Assembly (NCBI GenBank): GCA_027486655.1 | Contig: JAIXOR010000004.1 | Location: 146,722-210,721, forward strand | DNA length: 64,000 nucleotides | Reading direction: 5' to 3' | Source of the DNA: Verrucomicrobiaceae bacterium | Lineage (GTDB): Bacteria > Verrucomicrobiota > Verrucomicrobiia > Verrucomicrobiales > Akkermansiaceae | Shown here: positions 1-6,511 of the stretch, piece by piece | Numbering within the stretch: the stretch's first letter is position 1 | Layout of the letters: the number at the start of each line of letters is the position of its first letter | Translations under genes and position numbers: made by a program | Notes under the pieces: model-generated | What the model saw: only the letters and a program-made list of their open reading frames with translations | Database searches by the model: none | What the model was told of the DNA's origin: nothing

Positions 1-1
1 G

Positions 2-124
2 GAGGTCGCCCGACTTCACCTTGCCAAGATCGGCGCCAAGCTCACCAAGCTCACTCAGGAGCAGGCGGACTACATCAGCGTGCCGGTGGAAGGCCCCTAC
101 AAGGCCGAGCACTATCGCTATTGA
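2..124 (+). CDS. ahcY: Adenosylhomocysteinase, C-terminal end (5' end outside window)
   Basis: Only the last 40 codons are present and the gene starts before the window. The translated tail contains [20 protein letters not shown] and ends KAEHYRY, which is the strongly conserved C-terminus of S-adenosylhomocysteine hydrolase, including the terminal Lys and Tyr that reach into the neighbouring subunit's NAD site. The enzyme hydrolyses S-adenosylhomocysteine to adenosine and homocysteine in the methyl cycle, in the cytosol. A rho-independent terminator follows within 30 bases, so this looks like the end of its transcription unit. Assignment is confident from this tail, but nothing can be said of the rest of the protein. 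Confidence 0.9.
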   Translation, partial: EVARLHLAKIGAKLTKLTQEQADYISVPVEGPYKAEHYRY

Positions 125-149
125 GCCGCAGCGCCACTGTTTTTAGGGG

Positions 150-183
150 AAGCGCCCGGGGAATGCCCGGGCGCTTTTTTCTT
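150..183 (+). terminator. Rho-independent terminator after ahcY
   Basis: A perfect GC-rich stem (AAGCGCCCGGG pairing with the CCCGGGCGCTT arm) with a 4-5 base loop is followed by a run of T. It lies 26 bases after the ahcY stop codon and separates it from the toxin-antitoxin pair. Confidence 0.9.
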
Positions 184-208
184 TTGGGGCTTGCATGTTT
201 CAAAAGAA

Positions 209-224
209 GGGATAGATTGATCCC
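209..224. promoter_or_regulatory. Inverted repeat at the antitoxin start, possible autoregulatory operator
   Basis: GGGAT (209-213) and ATCCC (220-224) form a perfect 5-base inverted repeat with a 6-base centre, ending one base before the antitoxin ATG. A weak promoter, TTGCAT (191-196) with TAGATT (213-218) at 16-base spacing, overlaps it. Xre-family antitoxins commonly repress their own operon, so an operator here is reasonable. That it is used is inference. Confidence 0.35.
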
Positions 225-225
225 T

Positions 226-669
226 ATGAAAAAGAAAGCGATCAAGTATCCCTCTGCGGATGAGCTGAAAAACCCGCCAGGCACCGTGCTGCGTGAGCCT
301 GAGGCTGCCTATGTGATTGACCATGTGCGGATTGGGCTTCCCATGGAGGAGTTTCATGCCATGCGGGGGGAATTGGGCCTTACCGAAGAGAGGCTTGCGG
401 AGTTGCTCGGAATGTCGCGCGCCACGCTCCACCGGCGGAAAAAAGCGGGCCATCTGGACCGTTCCGAGTCGGACCGCCTGGTTCGCTACGCACGGCTGTT
501 CACCAGAGCCAGCGTGGTCCTGGGAGGAGCGCCGGGCGCGCGTTCGTGGCTGGCTGCTCCCGCGGTGGCATTCCGTGGCGAGGCACCGCTGGATTTCGCG
601 GATACCGAAGTCGGTGCCCGTGAGGTGGAGGCCTTGTTAGGGCGCATCGAGCATGGTGTGTTTTCATGA
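226..669 (+). CDS. Xre/MbcA/ParS-type antitoxin of a RES toxin-antitoxin pair
   Basis: A 147-residue protein that should neutralise the adjacent RES toxin and repress the operon. The N-terminal half has a helix-turn-helix, with LTEERLAELLGMSRATLHRR at about residues 56-75. The C-terminal half has the DUF2384-like ending with a partitioned 'GAREVEALLGRIEHGVFS' tail, the segment that in this family plugs the toxin active site. The ATG at 226 was chosen over upstream in-frame starts because the latter run back through the ahcY terminator. The stop is 3 bases before the toxin ATG, which implies translational coupling. Family recognition is by motif and pairing. Confidence 0.85.
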   Translation: MKKKAIKYPSADELKNPPGTVLREPEAAYVIDHVRIGLPMEEFHAMRGELGLTEERLAELLGMSRATLHRRKKAGHLDRSESDRLVRYARLFTRASVVLGGAPGARSWLAAPAVAFRGEAPLDFADTEVGAREVEALLGRIEHGVFS

Positions 670-672
670 GCC

Positions 673-1143
673 ATGGCCACGTTTCACCGGATCGTCCAGA
701 CGCGCTGGGCCGCCACCGCCATGAACGGGGAGGGGGCCAGGCTGTATGGCGGGCGCTGGAATCCACCCGGATTGCCAGCGGTCTATCTGGCGGAATCGCG
801 CGCCCTGGCGGCCTTGGAAATTCTCGTCCATGCGCCGCGCGAGGCCTTGTTGCTCGAGTGGAGTTTGATCTCGGTGGAAGTTCCGGATGGGCTCATCGAG
901 CACGCCGGGGATGCGGTGCTTCCCGCGGATTGGCGGAATCTTCCATCGTCTCCCGGAGCGAGGCGTTTCGGAGAAAACTGGCTTCGATCCAACCGGTCGT
1001 TGGCGATCACGCTGCCCAGCGTCATCCTGCCGGAGGAACGGGCCTTGTTGCTGAATCCGTCGCACGTTTCGGCCATGGAGGCGCGCACCCTTGGCATGAG
1101 GGGGTTCCGCTTCGATGAGCGGCTCGTCACTTCGGCAGTTTGA
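673..1143 (+). CDS. RES-domain toxin (NAD+-degrading type)
   Basis: A 156-residue RES-domain protein. RES toxins of the MbcT/Res type deplete NAD+ by hydrolysis or phosphorolysis and arrest growth unless bound by their Xre antitoxin. The family signature is visible: GGRWNPPG at residues 26-33 (Arg28), the VYLAESRALAALE block at 37-49 (Tyr38, Glu49), and the late NPSH segment carrying the conserved Ser. Length fits the family and no catalytic residue is obviously lost. It lies 3 bases after the antitoxin. Its 3' end overlaps the convergent EVE-domain gene by 17 bases. Confidence 0.88.
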   Translation: MATFHRIVQTRWAATAMNGEGARLYGGRWNPPGLPAVYLAESRALAALEILVHAPREALLLEWSLISVEVPDGLIEHAGDAVLPADWRNLPSSPGARRFGENWLRSNRSLAITLPSVILPEERALLLNPSHVSAMEARTLGMRGFRFDERLVTSAV

Positions 1144-1597
1144 ACTTTGCGATCTGGCAGGCCCGCTTGAAATGAAGTGGATCCACCGGATTGATCGAGA
1201 GCCGGGTGCCGCGCTGGCACACCATCATTTCCGAGAGCAGGGAGTCCGCCTTGATCGCCTCCAGTGTGAGAATCTCACTGTATTTGCCAACGAACTCGAA
1301 GTCCACCAGCCACCAGCGCGGTTTCTCGCGGGTGGCCTTGGGATCGTGATATTCGCTCTTCGGATCAAACTGGGTTTCATCCGGATAGGGAGCACCCGCC
1401 ACACGGGCCACGCCGGCGATGCCGGGCGGCTTGGCGTTGGAATGATAGAAGAGGGCGATGTCGCCGGGCTTCATGTCCTTCCACATGAAGTTGCGCGCCT
1501 GATAGTTTCTAACACCCGTCCAGGGCTCGCGTTTCACCTTCGCGAGGTCATCGATGGAGAAAACGTCCGGCTCGGACTTGATCAGCCAGTGTCTCAT
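1127..1597 (-). CDS. EVE-domain protein
   Basis: A 156-residue single-domain EVE protein. It opens MRHWLIKSEPDVFSIDDL and contains WTGVRNYQARNFM and the GDIALFYHS block, all hallmarks of the EVE/thymocyte-nuclear-protein family of the PUA-like fold. EVE domains bind modified bases in DNA or RNA. In bacteria they occur both as housekeeping genes and fused to restriction or defence proteins. Here it is fused to nothing and sits directly downstream of lipA: its ATG shares one base with the lipA TGA, so it is probably translated by coupling. Its target is not known. Confidence 0.88.
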   Translation of the reverse strand: MRHWLIKSEPDVFSIDDLAKVKREPWTGVRNYQARNFMWKDMKPGDIALFYHSNAKPPGIAGVARVAGAPYPDETQFDPKSEYHDPKATREKPRWWLVDFEFVGKYSEILTLEAIKADSLLSEMMVCQRGTRLSINPVDPLHFKRACQIAKFKLPK

Positions 1598-2607
1598 CAG
1601 GCGATGGCTTTGGCGAGATCCGGCTTGATGCCCGGCAGTGGCAGGTGTTCCGGGCCGAGTTCCAGTCCTTTTGCCGCGCGCAGGTCCGCCTCGATGGCTT
1701 CCAGCACATCGAGTTCCGGTCGGAACTCCGCGGCGTGATACGAACTGCGCACCAGCGGACCGCTGGCGACGTGGCGGAAGCCCTTTTCCAGGGCGATGGC
1801 CTTGTATTCATCGAACATCGCGGGCTCGATGAACTCGACGACCGGCAGGTGCTTCGGTGTGGGACGAAGATACTGGCCGAGAGTCAGCACGGTGACATCA
1901 TGAGCGCGGAGATCGTCCATCGCGCGGAGGATTTCATCCTTGCGCTCGCCGAGTCCGAGCATGATGCCGCTCTTGGTGGCCACCTTGCCGCCGACCATCG
2001 CTTTTGCCTTCTTCAGCACGGTAAGGCTGCGCTGGTACTGGGCGCGGGAACGCACCAGCGGGGTGAGGCGCTCGACGGTCTCGATGTTGTGATTGAAGAT
2101 GTGCGGACGGGCGTCCATCACCAACTGCAGCGCCCAGTCGCGGTCGTTGAAATCGGGAACCAACACTTCGATGATGATGCCGGGATTCACCTCGCGGACC
2201 GCTTCGATGGTCTGCTTGAAGTGATCGGCACCGCCATCGCGGAGGTCGTCGCGAGCGACCGCGGTGATGACGACATGGCGCAGGCCCATGCGGCGGGTTG
2301 CTTCGGCGACTCGCTGGGGTTCATCCGCCTCCAGGGCATCCGGCTTGGCGGTTTTCACGGCGCAGAATCCGCAAGCGCGGGTGCACTTCTCACCGGCGAT
2401 CATGAAGGTGGCGGTTTTCTGGCTCCAGCATTCCCAGCGATTCGGACACTGCGCTTCCTCACAAACCGTGACGAGTTTGAGGTCGGTGATCAGCGATTTG
2501 GTGGACCAGAACTCCGGATTGTTCGGAAGCCTCACCTTGATCCAGGAGGGCTTCTGGGTCCGGTGCAGGGCCGGGTCCATCTTCATCTTGGGGCCGCAAC
2601 TGCTCAT
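1597..2607 (-). CDS. lipA: Lipoyl synthase
   Basis: A 336-residue radical-SAM enzyme that inserts two sulfurs into protein-bound octanoyl groups to make lipoate for 2-oxoacid dehydrogenases and the glycine cleavage system. Both iron-sulfur motifs are intact: Cys49-X4-Cys54-X5-Cys60 (auxiliary cluster) and Cys75-X3-Cys79-X2-Cys82 (radical-SAM cluster, CTRACGFC). The C-terminal RSSYHAAE motif supplies the serine ligand. Length is normal. The first 8-10 residues are non-conserved, so a slightly downstream Met is possible. No lipB lies nearby. It shares a transcription unit with the EVE gene. Confidence 0.96.
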   Translation of the reverse strand: MSSCGPKMKMDPALHRTQKPSWIKVRLPNNPEFWSTKSLITDLKLVTVCEEAQCPNRWECWSQKTATFMIAGEKCTRACGFCAVKTAKPDALEADEPQRVAEATRRMGLRHVVITAVARDDLRDGGADHFKQTIEAVREVNPGIIIEVLVPDFNDRDWALQLVMDARPHIFNHNIETVERLTPLVRSRAQYQRSLTVLKKAKAMVGGKVATKSGIMLGLGERKDEILRAMDDLRAHDVTVLTLGQYLRPTPKHLPVVEFIEPAMFDEYKAIALEKGFRHVASGPLVRSSYHAAEFRPELDVLEAIEADLRAAKGLELGPEHLPLPGIKPDLAKAIA

Positions 2608-2666
2608 GTCGGCCGCAGGCTAGGCGCGGTGACGGGTGCGGGAAAGCGCAAAGTGCCCGATTTGAG

Positions 2667-2706
2667 GCAAACAAAAGGCCGCCGTGGATGTTCATCCGCG
2701 ACGGCC
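2667..2706 (-). terminator. Terminator of the HiPIP gene
   Basis: Complementary arms 2677-2690 and 2693-2706 form a 14-pair hairpin with one mismatch, one G-T pair and a two-base loop. Reading on the minus strand it is followed by TTTTGTTTG. It lies 27 bases past the HiPIP stop codon and before lipA. Confidence 0.75.
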
Positions 2707-2732
2707 CGGGGAAGGGGATTGATGAAGCCGGA

Positions 2733-3053
2733 TCAGGGCTTCTTGGCGTAAGCGGCGCACCATCCCTTGTTGGCCACCAGCTTGCCGCCGAAGGCCGAGC
2801 AGGGTGCGAATTCCTCGCCGGCCTTGGGTGTGAACAGCGCGCATCCAGTGCACACCTGATCGTCCTTGTGGTTGGGATACTTTGCCTTGTCCACCTTGGT
2901 GGTGTCCATTTTGTAACCGAGAGCGGTCGCGACCGGATCGCTTTCTTCCAGCTTCACTGGAGGCGGGGCTTGGCCGAAGGCGCGGCTGCCAAGGGCGATG
3001 GGTGCACTGGCGGAGGCGGCGAGCTTGAAGAGGAATCTGCGTCTGGAGTCCAT
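2733..3053 (-). CDS. High-potential iron-sulfur protein (HiPIP), Tat-exported
   Basis: A 106-residue small periplasmic electron carrier holding one [4Fe-4S] cluster that cycles between 3+ and 2+. The N-terminus MDSRRRFLFKLAASASA is a twin-arginine signal (RRRFLF). The mature part has the HiPIP cysteine pattern Cys68-X2-Cys71, Cys85 and Cys99, in CTGCALF, PCSAFGG and GWCAAY. HiPIPs usually link the bc1 complex to oxidases or photosynthetic centres. None of those partners is encoded nearby, so its redox partner here is unknown. It is monocistronic, ended by a clear terminator. Confidence 0.92.
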   Translation of the reverse strand: MDSRRRFLFKLAASASAPIALGSRAFGQAPPPVKLEESDPVATALGYKMDTTKVDKAKYPNHKDDQVCTGCALFTPKAGEEFAPCSAFGGKLVANKGWCAAYAKKP

Positions 3054-3266
3054 GGGGTATCGGGTGCTTGGGGTTCTATGGTGATGTTACGGATCGGTTG
3101 AAATCCGTGACTGGGTGGTAGTATGGATGATTTACGTCGGGTTTCACGTCGGGATTTACGAAAATCTCCGCATTTTTTCGCCAGCCGTTCAATTGCCGGT
3201 TCCCGGAGCCATTCGAACCCCGCCTTCCCGCTTGCCGACGGGCCGGGGACGGGCACAATCCCCGCG

Positions 3267-4076
3267 GTGAATTCAGCTCCACTCGGATTTTTTGATTCAG
3301 GCGTCGGCGGCCTGACCGTCGTGCGTGCGGTGCAGGACCTGCTGCCGATGGAAAACATGGTCTATCTCGGGGATACGGCGCGTTTGCCCTATGGATCGAA
3401 GAGCCCGGAAACCATTCGTCAGTTCGCCGATGAGGATACCCGGTTCCTCATCTCGAAGGGAGTCAAGGCGGTGGTCGTGGCATGCAATACCGCCACGGCC
3501 CATGCCTTGCCGCAGCTGCGGGAGCTTTACCGTGTGCCCATCATCGGCGTGATCGAGGCCGGAGTGGATGCCGCGCTTGCGGATCCGAATGCGGAAAGGA
3601 TCGGCATCATCGCCACCCGTGGAACGATCCGCTCCCATGCCTATCAGCATGCCCTCGCGCAGCGGCGCACTGGTTTGATCATCCACGGCCAGCCGGCTCC
3701 CTTGCTGGTGCCCCTGGTGGAGGAGGACTGGATCGAGCACCCTGCCACCCGCTTGGTGCTCCGATCCTATCTGGATCCGCTGGTGGAAAAGGGGATTGAT
3801 ACCTTGATGCTCGCCTGCACCCACTATCCACTGCTCATCCCGGCGCTGCGCGAAGTGCTGCCTGCGGACGTGCGGCTTGTGGATTCCGCCACGACCTGTG
3901 CCGAGCATCTCCGCAAGGAGTTGGAGGCGCTGGATCTTCTCGCCCCGGAGCATGGAGAGGGCAAGCTGGAGGTCCATCTCACCGATCTTTCCGAGGAGTT
4001 TGAAACCCTGGCCCGTCGCTTCCTGAAACGGGCGCCCGGCCGGATTCATCGGGCGTCGCTGGGCGGCGCGTCGTGA
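3267..4076 (+). CDS. murI: Glutamate racemase
   Basis: Makes D-glutamate for the peptidoglycan stem peptide. The GTG at 3267 is preferred because it gives 269 residues, the usual length, and starts just before the conserved LGFFDSGVGGLTVV. The frame stays open upstream to an ATG at 3123, but that extension is basic, low in conservation and would run into the HiPIP promoter region. Catalytic features are intact: Asp10-Ser11, Cys73 in VVACNTATA, and a second Cys near residue 185 in LACTHYPLL. It is followed by a terminator, so it is a separate unit from glmM. Confidence 0.94.
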   Translation: MNSAPLGFFDSGVGGLTVVRAVQDLLPMENMVYLGDTARLPYGSKSPETIRQFADEDTRFLISKGVKAVVVACNTATAHALPQLRELYRVPIIGVIEAGVDAALADPNAERIGIIATRGTIRSHAYQHALAQRRTGLIIHGQPAPLLVPLVEEDWIEHPATRLVLRSYLDPLVEKGIDTLMLACTHYPLLIPALREVLPADVRLVDSATTCAEHLRKELEALDLLAPEHGEGKLEVHLTDLSEEFETLARRFLKRAPGRIHRASLGGAS

Positions 4077-4094
4077 AATACGGCTTGATCCACA

Positions 4095-4128
4095 CCGGGA
4101 TGCGGCCCATAAGCCGCCCGTCATTTTT
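4095..4128 (+). terminator. Terminator after murI
   Basis: CCGGG-AT-GCGGC pairs with GCCGC-CCG around a CCATAA loop, with a two-base bulge. It is followed by TCATTTTT. It starts 19 bases after the murI stop. Confidence 0.65.
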
Positions 4129-4232
4129 GTCCTCGCCGCTGTCGCGGGGCCGCGTGCCATCAGGCCGCCGGTTCCCACAGGCTCTCCCCCAAACCGTTTC
4201 CGGGGGAGCTTCCTGCGGCTGATTTGCATTGA

Positions 4233-4256
4233 TTTGTTCAACTCGTCTTGAACAAA
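4233..4256. promoter_or_regulatory. Perfect inverted repeat upstream of glmM
   Basis: TTTGTTCAA (4233-4241) and TTGAACAAA (4248-4256) are perfect 9-base arms around CTCGTC. The repeat ends 16 bases before the glmM TTG start and is not followed by a T run, so it fits an operator or a leader hairpin better than a terminator. It lies in a 196-base gap that otherwise holds the murI terminator and an imperfect GGGGGAGC hairpin near 4180-4209. Confidence 0.45.
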
Positions 4257-4272
4257 CAACTCCCCTAATTCC

Positions 4273-5631
4273 TTGAAAGCACACACGAAATTATTTGGCA
4301 CAGATGGCATCCGCGGGCGGGTGAATGAGTTTCCGATCACCGCGGAGGTTTCCCTGCGAATGGGCAAGGCGGTCGCCAATGTCCTGCGCTCGTCAGGGCC
4401 GAACCGCAACCGCGTCCTCGTCGGCAAGGACACCCGGATTTCCGGATACATGCTGGAAACCGCGCTCACCAGCGGCCTGGTTTCGATGGGCATGGATGTC
4501 TTCATGGTGGGACCGCTTCCCACACCGGCCGTCGCCCACCTTACCAAGTCGATGGGGGCCGCCGCGGGCATCATGATCACGGCCTCCCACAATCCCTACG
4601 AGGACAACGGGATGAAAATCTTCGGCCCGGATGGCTACAAGCTCAACGACCAGCTGGAAGGCCTCATCGAGCGCCACATCCTCGGTGAGGAGCCCGAAGC
4701 TCCGCCGCTGCCTCCCCGGCAGATCGGCAAGGCACACCGGATCGACGACGCCCGCGGCCGCTACATCGAGTTTGCCAAGCACACGGCGGACAACGTCCCG
4801 CTCCACGGGCTCAAGGTGGTGGTCGACTGCGGACACGGAGCCGCTTATTTCATCGCGCCGCTCATTTTCAAGGAACTCGGAGCGGAAGTCATCACCACCG
4901 GTATCCAACCGGACGGACTCAACATCAACAGCGGCTGTGGCGCGCTCCATCCGGAGAACGCCGGTGAGCTCGTTCGCCGCTTCAACGCCGACCTCGGCAT
5001 CTCTTTCGATGGCGATGCGGACCGCGTCATCTTCAATGATGCCAACGGTCAGGTTGTCAGCGGCGACCGCATCCTTGCGCTCTGTGCGATCGGTCTCAAG
5101 GAACAGGGCAAGCTGCGCAAGGACACCCTGGTGGCCACCGTGATGAGCAACCTCGGACTCCGTGAGTCGATGAAGCAACACGGCATCCAATTGGAAACAA
5201 CCGGCGTGGGAGACCGCAACGTCATCGAGTGCATCCGCAAGAACGGCTACTCGTTCGGCGGTGAAAACTCGGGACACCTCATCTTCGCCGATCACGCGAC
5301 CACCGGCGACGGCATTCTCAGCGCCCTCCAGGTGCTGCGCATGATGCGCGAGCGGAACGCAACGCTGGCCCAGCTCTCCACCGTTCTCAACGAATACCCG
5401 ACGCAGCTTGCCAATATCCCGGTGGCCAGCAAACCGGACATCGAGGACCTGCCGAAGCTCAAGAAGCTGATGAAGAAGGCGACCTCCGAGTTCGGCGACA
5501 ACGGCCGTCACCTGATCCGCTACTCGGGGACCGAGAACAAGATCCGCGTGTTGGTGGAACACCGTGAGATCGAGGAATGCCGCATCTGGGTGAGCAAGTT
5601 CGCGGCGGCCATCCGCGATGAAATCGGCTGA
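4273..5631 (+). CDS. glmM: Phosphoglucosamine mutase
   Basis: A 452-residue enzyme that converts glucosamine-6-phosphate to glucosamine-1-phosphate for UDP-GlcNAc. It starts at TTG, since KAHTKLFGTDGIRGRVN is the true conserved N-terminus and no ATG lies upstream in frame. Alpha-phosphohexomutase motifs are all present: the phosphoserine loop TASHNPYEDNG (Ser105), the metal-binding DGDADR near residue 245, the sugar-binding GGENSGH near 325, and the phosphate-binding RYSGTENKIR near 420. Its 3' end overlaps the acetyltransferase by 14 bases. It leads the glmM - acetyltransferase - glmS operon. Confidence 0.96.
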   Translation: MKAHTKLFGTDGIRGRVNEFPITAEVSLRMGKAVANVLRSSGPNRNRVLVGKDTRISGYMLETALTSGLVSMGMDVFMVGPLPTPAVAHLTKSMGAAAGIMITASHNPYEDNGMKIFGPDGYKLNDQLEGLIERHILGEEPEAPPLPPRQIGKAHRIDDARGRYIEFAKHTADNVPLHGLKVVVDCGHGAAYFIAPLIFKELGAEVITTGIQPDGLNINSGCGALHPENAGELVRRFNADLGISFDGDADRVIFNDANGQVVSGDRILALCAIGLKEQGKLRKDTLVATVMSNLGLRESMKQHGIQLETTGVGDRNVIECIRKNGYSFGGENSGHLIFADHATTGDGILSALQVLRMMRERNATLAQLSTVLNEYPTQLANIPVASKPDIEDLPKLKKLMKKATSEFGDNGRHLIRYSGTENKIRVLVEHREIEECRIWVSKFAAAIRDEIG

Positions 5632-6478
5632 ATCCATTCCCATGGACGAGTCCTCAACCGGTGATTTTCTTCCGCTCTCCCTCAACCGGAGCATCGCGGA
5701 GTTTCCGATTGGAAACCTGCCGCTTGCGGAACATCACCGCGCCCTCGGATTGCCGGATGGCGTGGTGCTTCACCCTCATGCGTGGATCGTTCCGTCCGAG
5801 ATGCTTGCCTTTCTCCAAGGCGGCGAGGCTTCCATGAGGGATGCCGCCGGCCACCTTCTCGCCTCCCGCACCAGCGGAAATACCGGGGAATTCCTTGCCT
5901 CCGCGTCCTTCCTGATCCGCTACCCCTGGGATCTGATCCGGGCCAACGAACTCCATGTCTCCTCGCTCACCGATGCCGTCATCGAGGGCGATGTCCACCC
6001 GTCCGCGGTGGTGGAGGGCGTGATTCACCTCGGTGCGGGATCGCGCTTGCTTCCCGGCGTGTTCATCGAGGGAAACGTGGTCATCGGTTCCAACTGCAAG
6101 ATCGGTCCCAACTGTTACATCCGCGGCCATACCAGCATCGGTGACCGCTGCCACATCGGCCAGTCGGTCGAGATCAAGAACTGCCTCATCCTTTCGCGGA
6201 CCAACGTCGGCCACCTCTCCTATGTCGGAGACTCGGTCCTCGGCGAGGGCGTCAACTTCGGTGCCGGCACCACCACGTCCAATCTCAGGCACGACGGGGC
6301 GAACCACCGGTCCATGGTGGCCGGAGGTCTCATCGACACCGGACGCCGCAAGTTCGGCGCGATCGTTGGCGACGGCGTCCACACCGGCATCCACACTTCC
6401 ATCTATCCCGGCCGCAAGATGTGGCCCGGGACCACCACCCTTCCGGCAGGCATCGTCAGGCACGATCTCGTCTGTTAG
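5618..6478 (+). CDS. Stand-alone left-handed beta-helix acetyltransferase, GlmU C-terminal type
   Basis: 286 residues. Residues about 118-270 are hexapeptide repeats of a left-handed beta-helix. Two stretches match the acetyltransferase half of GlmU: NVGHLSYVGDS (196-206, placing His199 where the GlmU catalytic His sits in its GHLTYLGD motif) and GAGTTTSNLRHDG (215-227, compare GAGTITCNYDG). The N-terminal 115 residues lack the GXGTRM pyrophosphorylase loop. It lies between glmM and glmS, so it most likely N-acetylates glucosamine-1-phosphate, leaving the uridylyl step to another gene. That role is inference. It overlaps glmM by 14 bases; an ATG at 5642 is an alternative start. Confidence 0.75.
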   Translation: MKSAESIPMDESSTGDFLPLSLNRSIAEFPIGNLPLAEHHRALGLPDGVVLHPHAWIVPSEMLAFLQGGEASMRDAAGHLLASRTSGNTGEFLASASFLIRYPWDLIRANELHVSSLTDAVIEGDVHPSAVVEGVIHLGAGSRLLPGVFIEGNVVIGSNCKIGPNCYIRGHTSIGDRCHIGQSVEIKNCLILSRTNVGHLSYVGDSVLGEGVNFGAGTTTSNLRHDGANHRSMVAGGLIDTGRRKFGAIVGDGVHTGIHTSIYPGRKMWPGTTTLPAGIVRHDLVC

Positions 6479-6511
6479 GAAACACCACCCTTCTCACCCA
6501 GGTTCATCATC

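Noticed and set aside
3123..3266. A longer N-terminus for glutamate racemase from the ATG at 3123.
   Set aside because: The extension is 48 residues of non-conserved basic sequence, makes the protein longer than the family, and overlaps the presumed HiPIP promoter.
4236..4254. A LexA box upstream of glmM.
   Set aside because: Half sites TGTTC and GAACA are present, but the spacing is 10 bases and not 4, so it does not meet the LexA motif.
6479..6511. A glmS ribozyme or other riboswitch in front of glmS.
   Set aside because: Only 33 bases lie between the stop of the acetyltransferase gene and the glmS ATG, too few for any known riboswitch, and none can be folded there.
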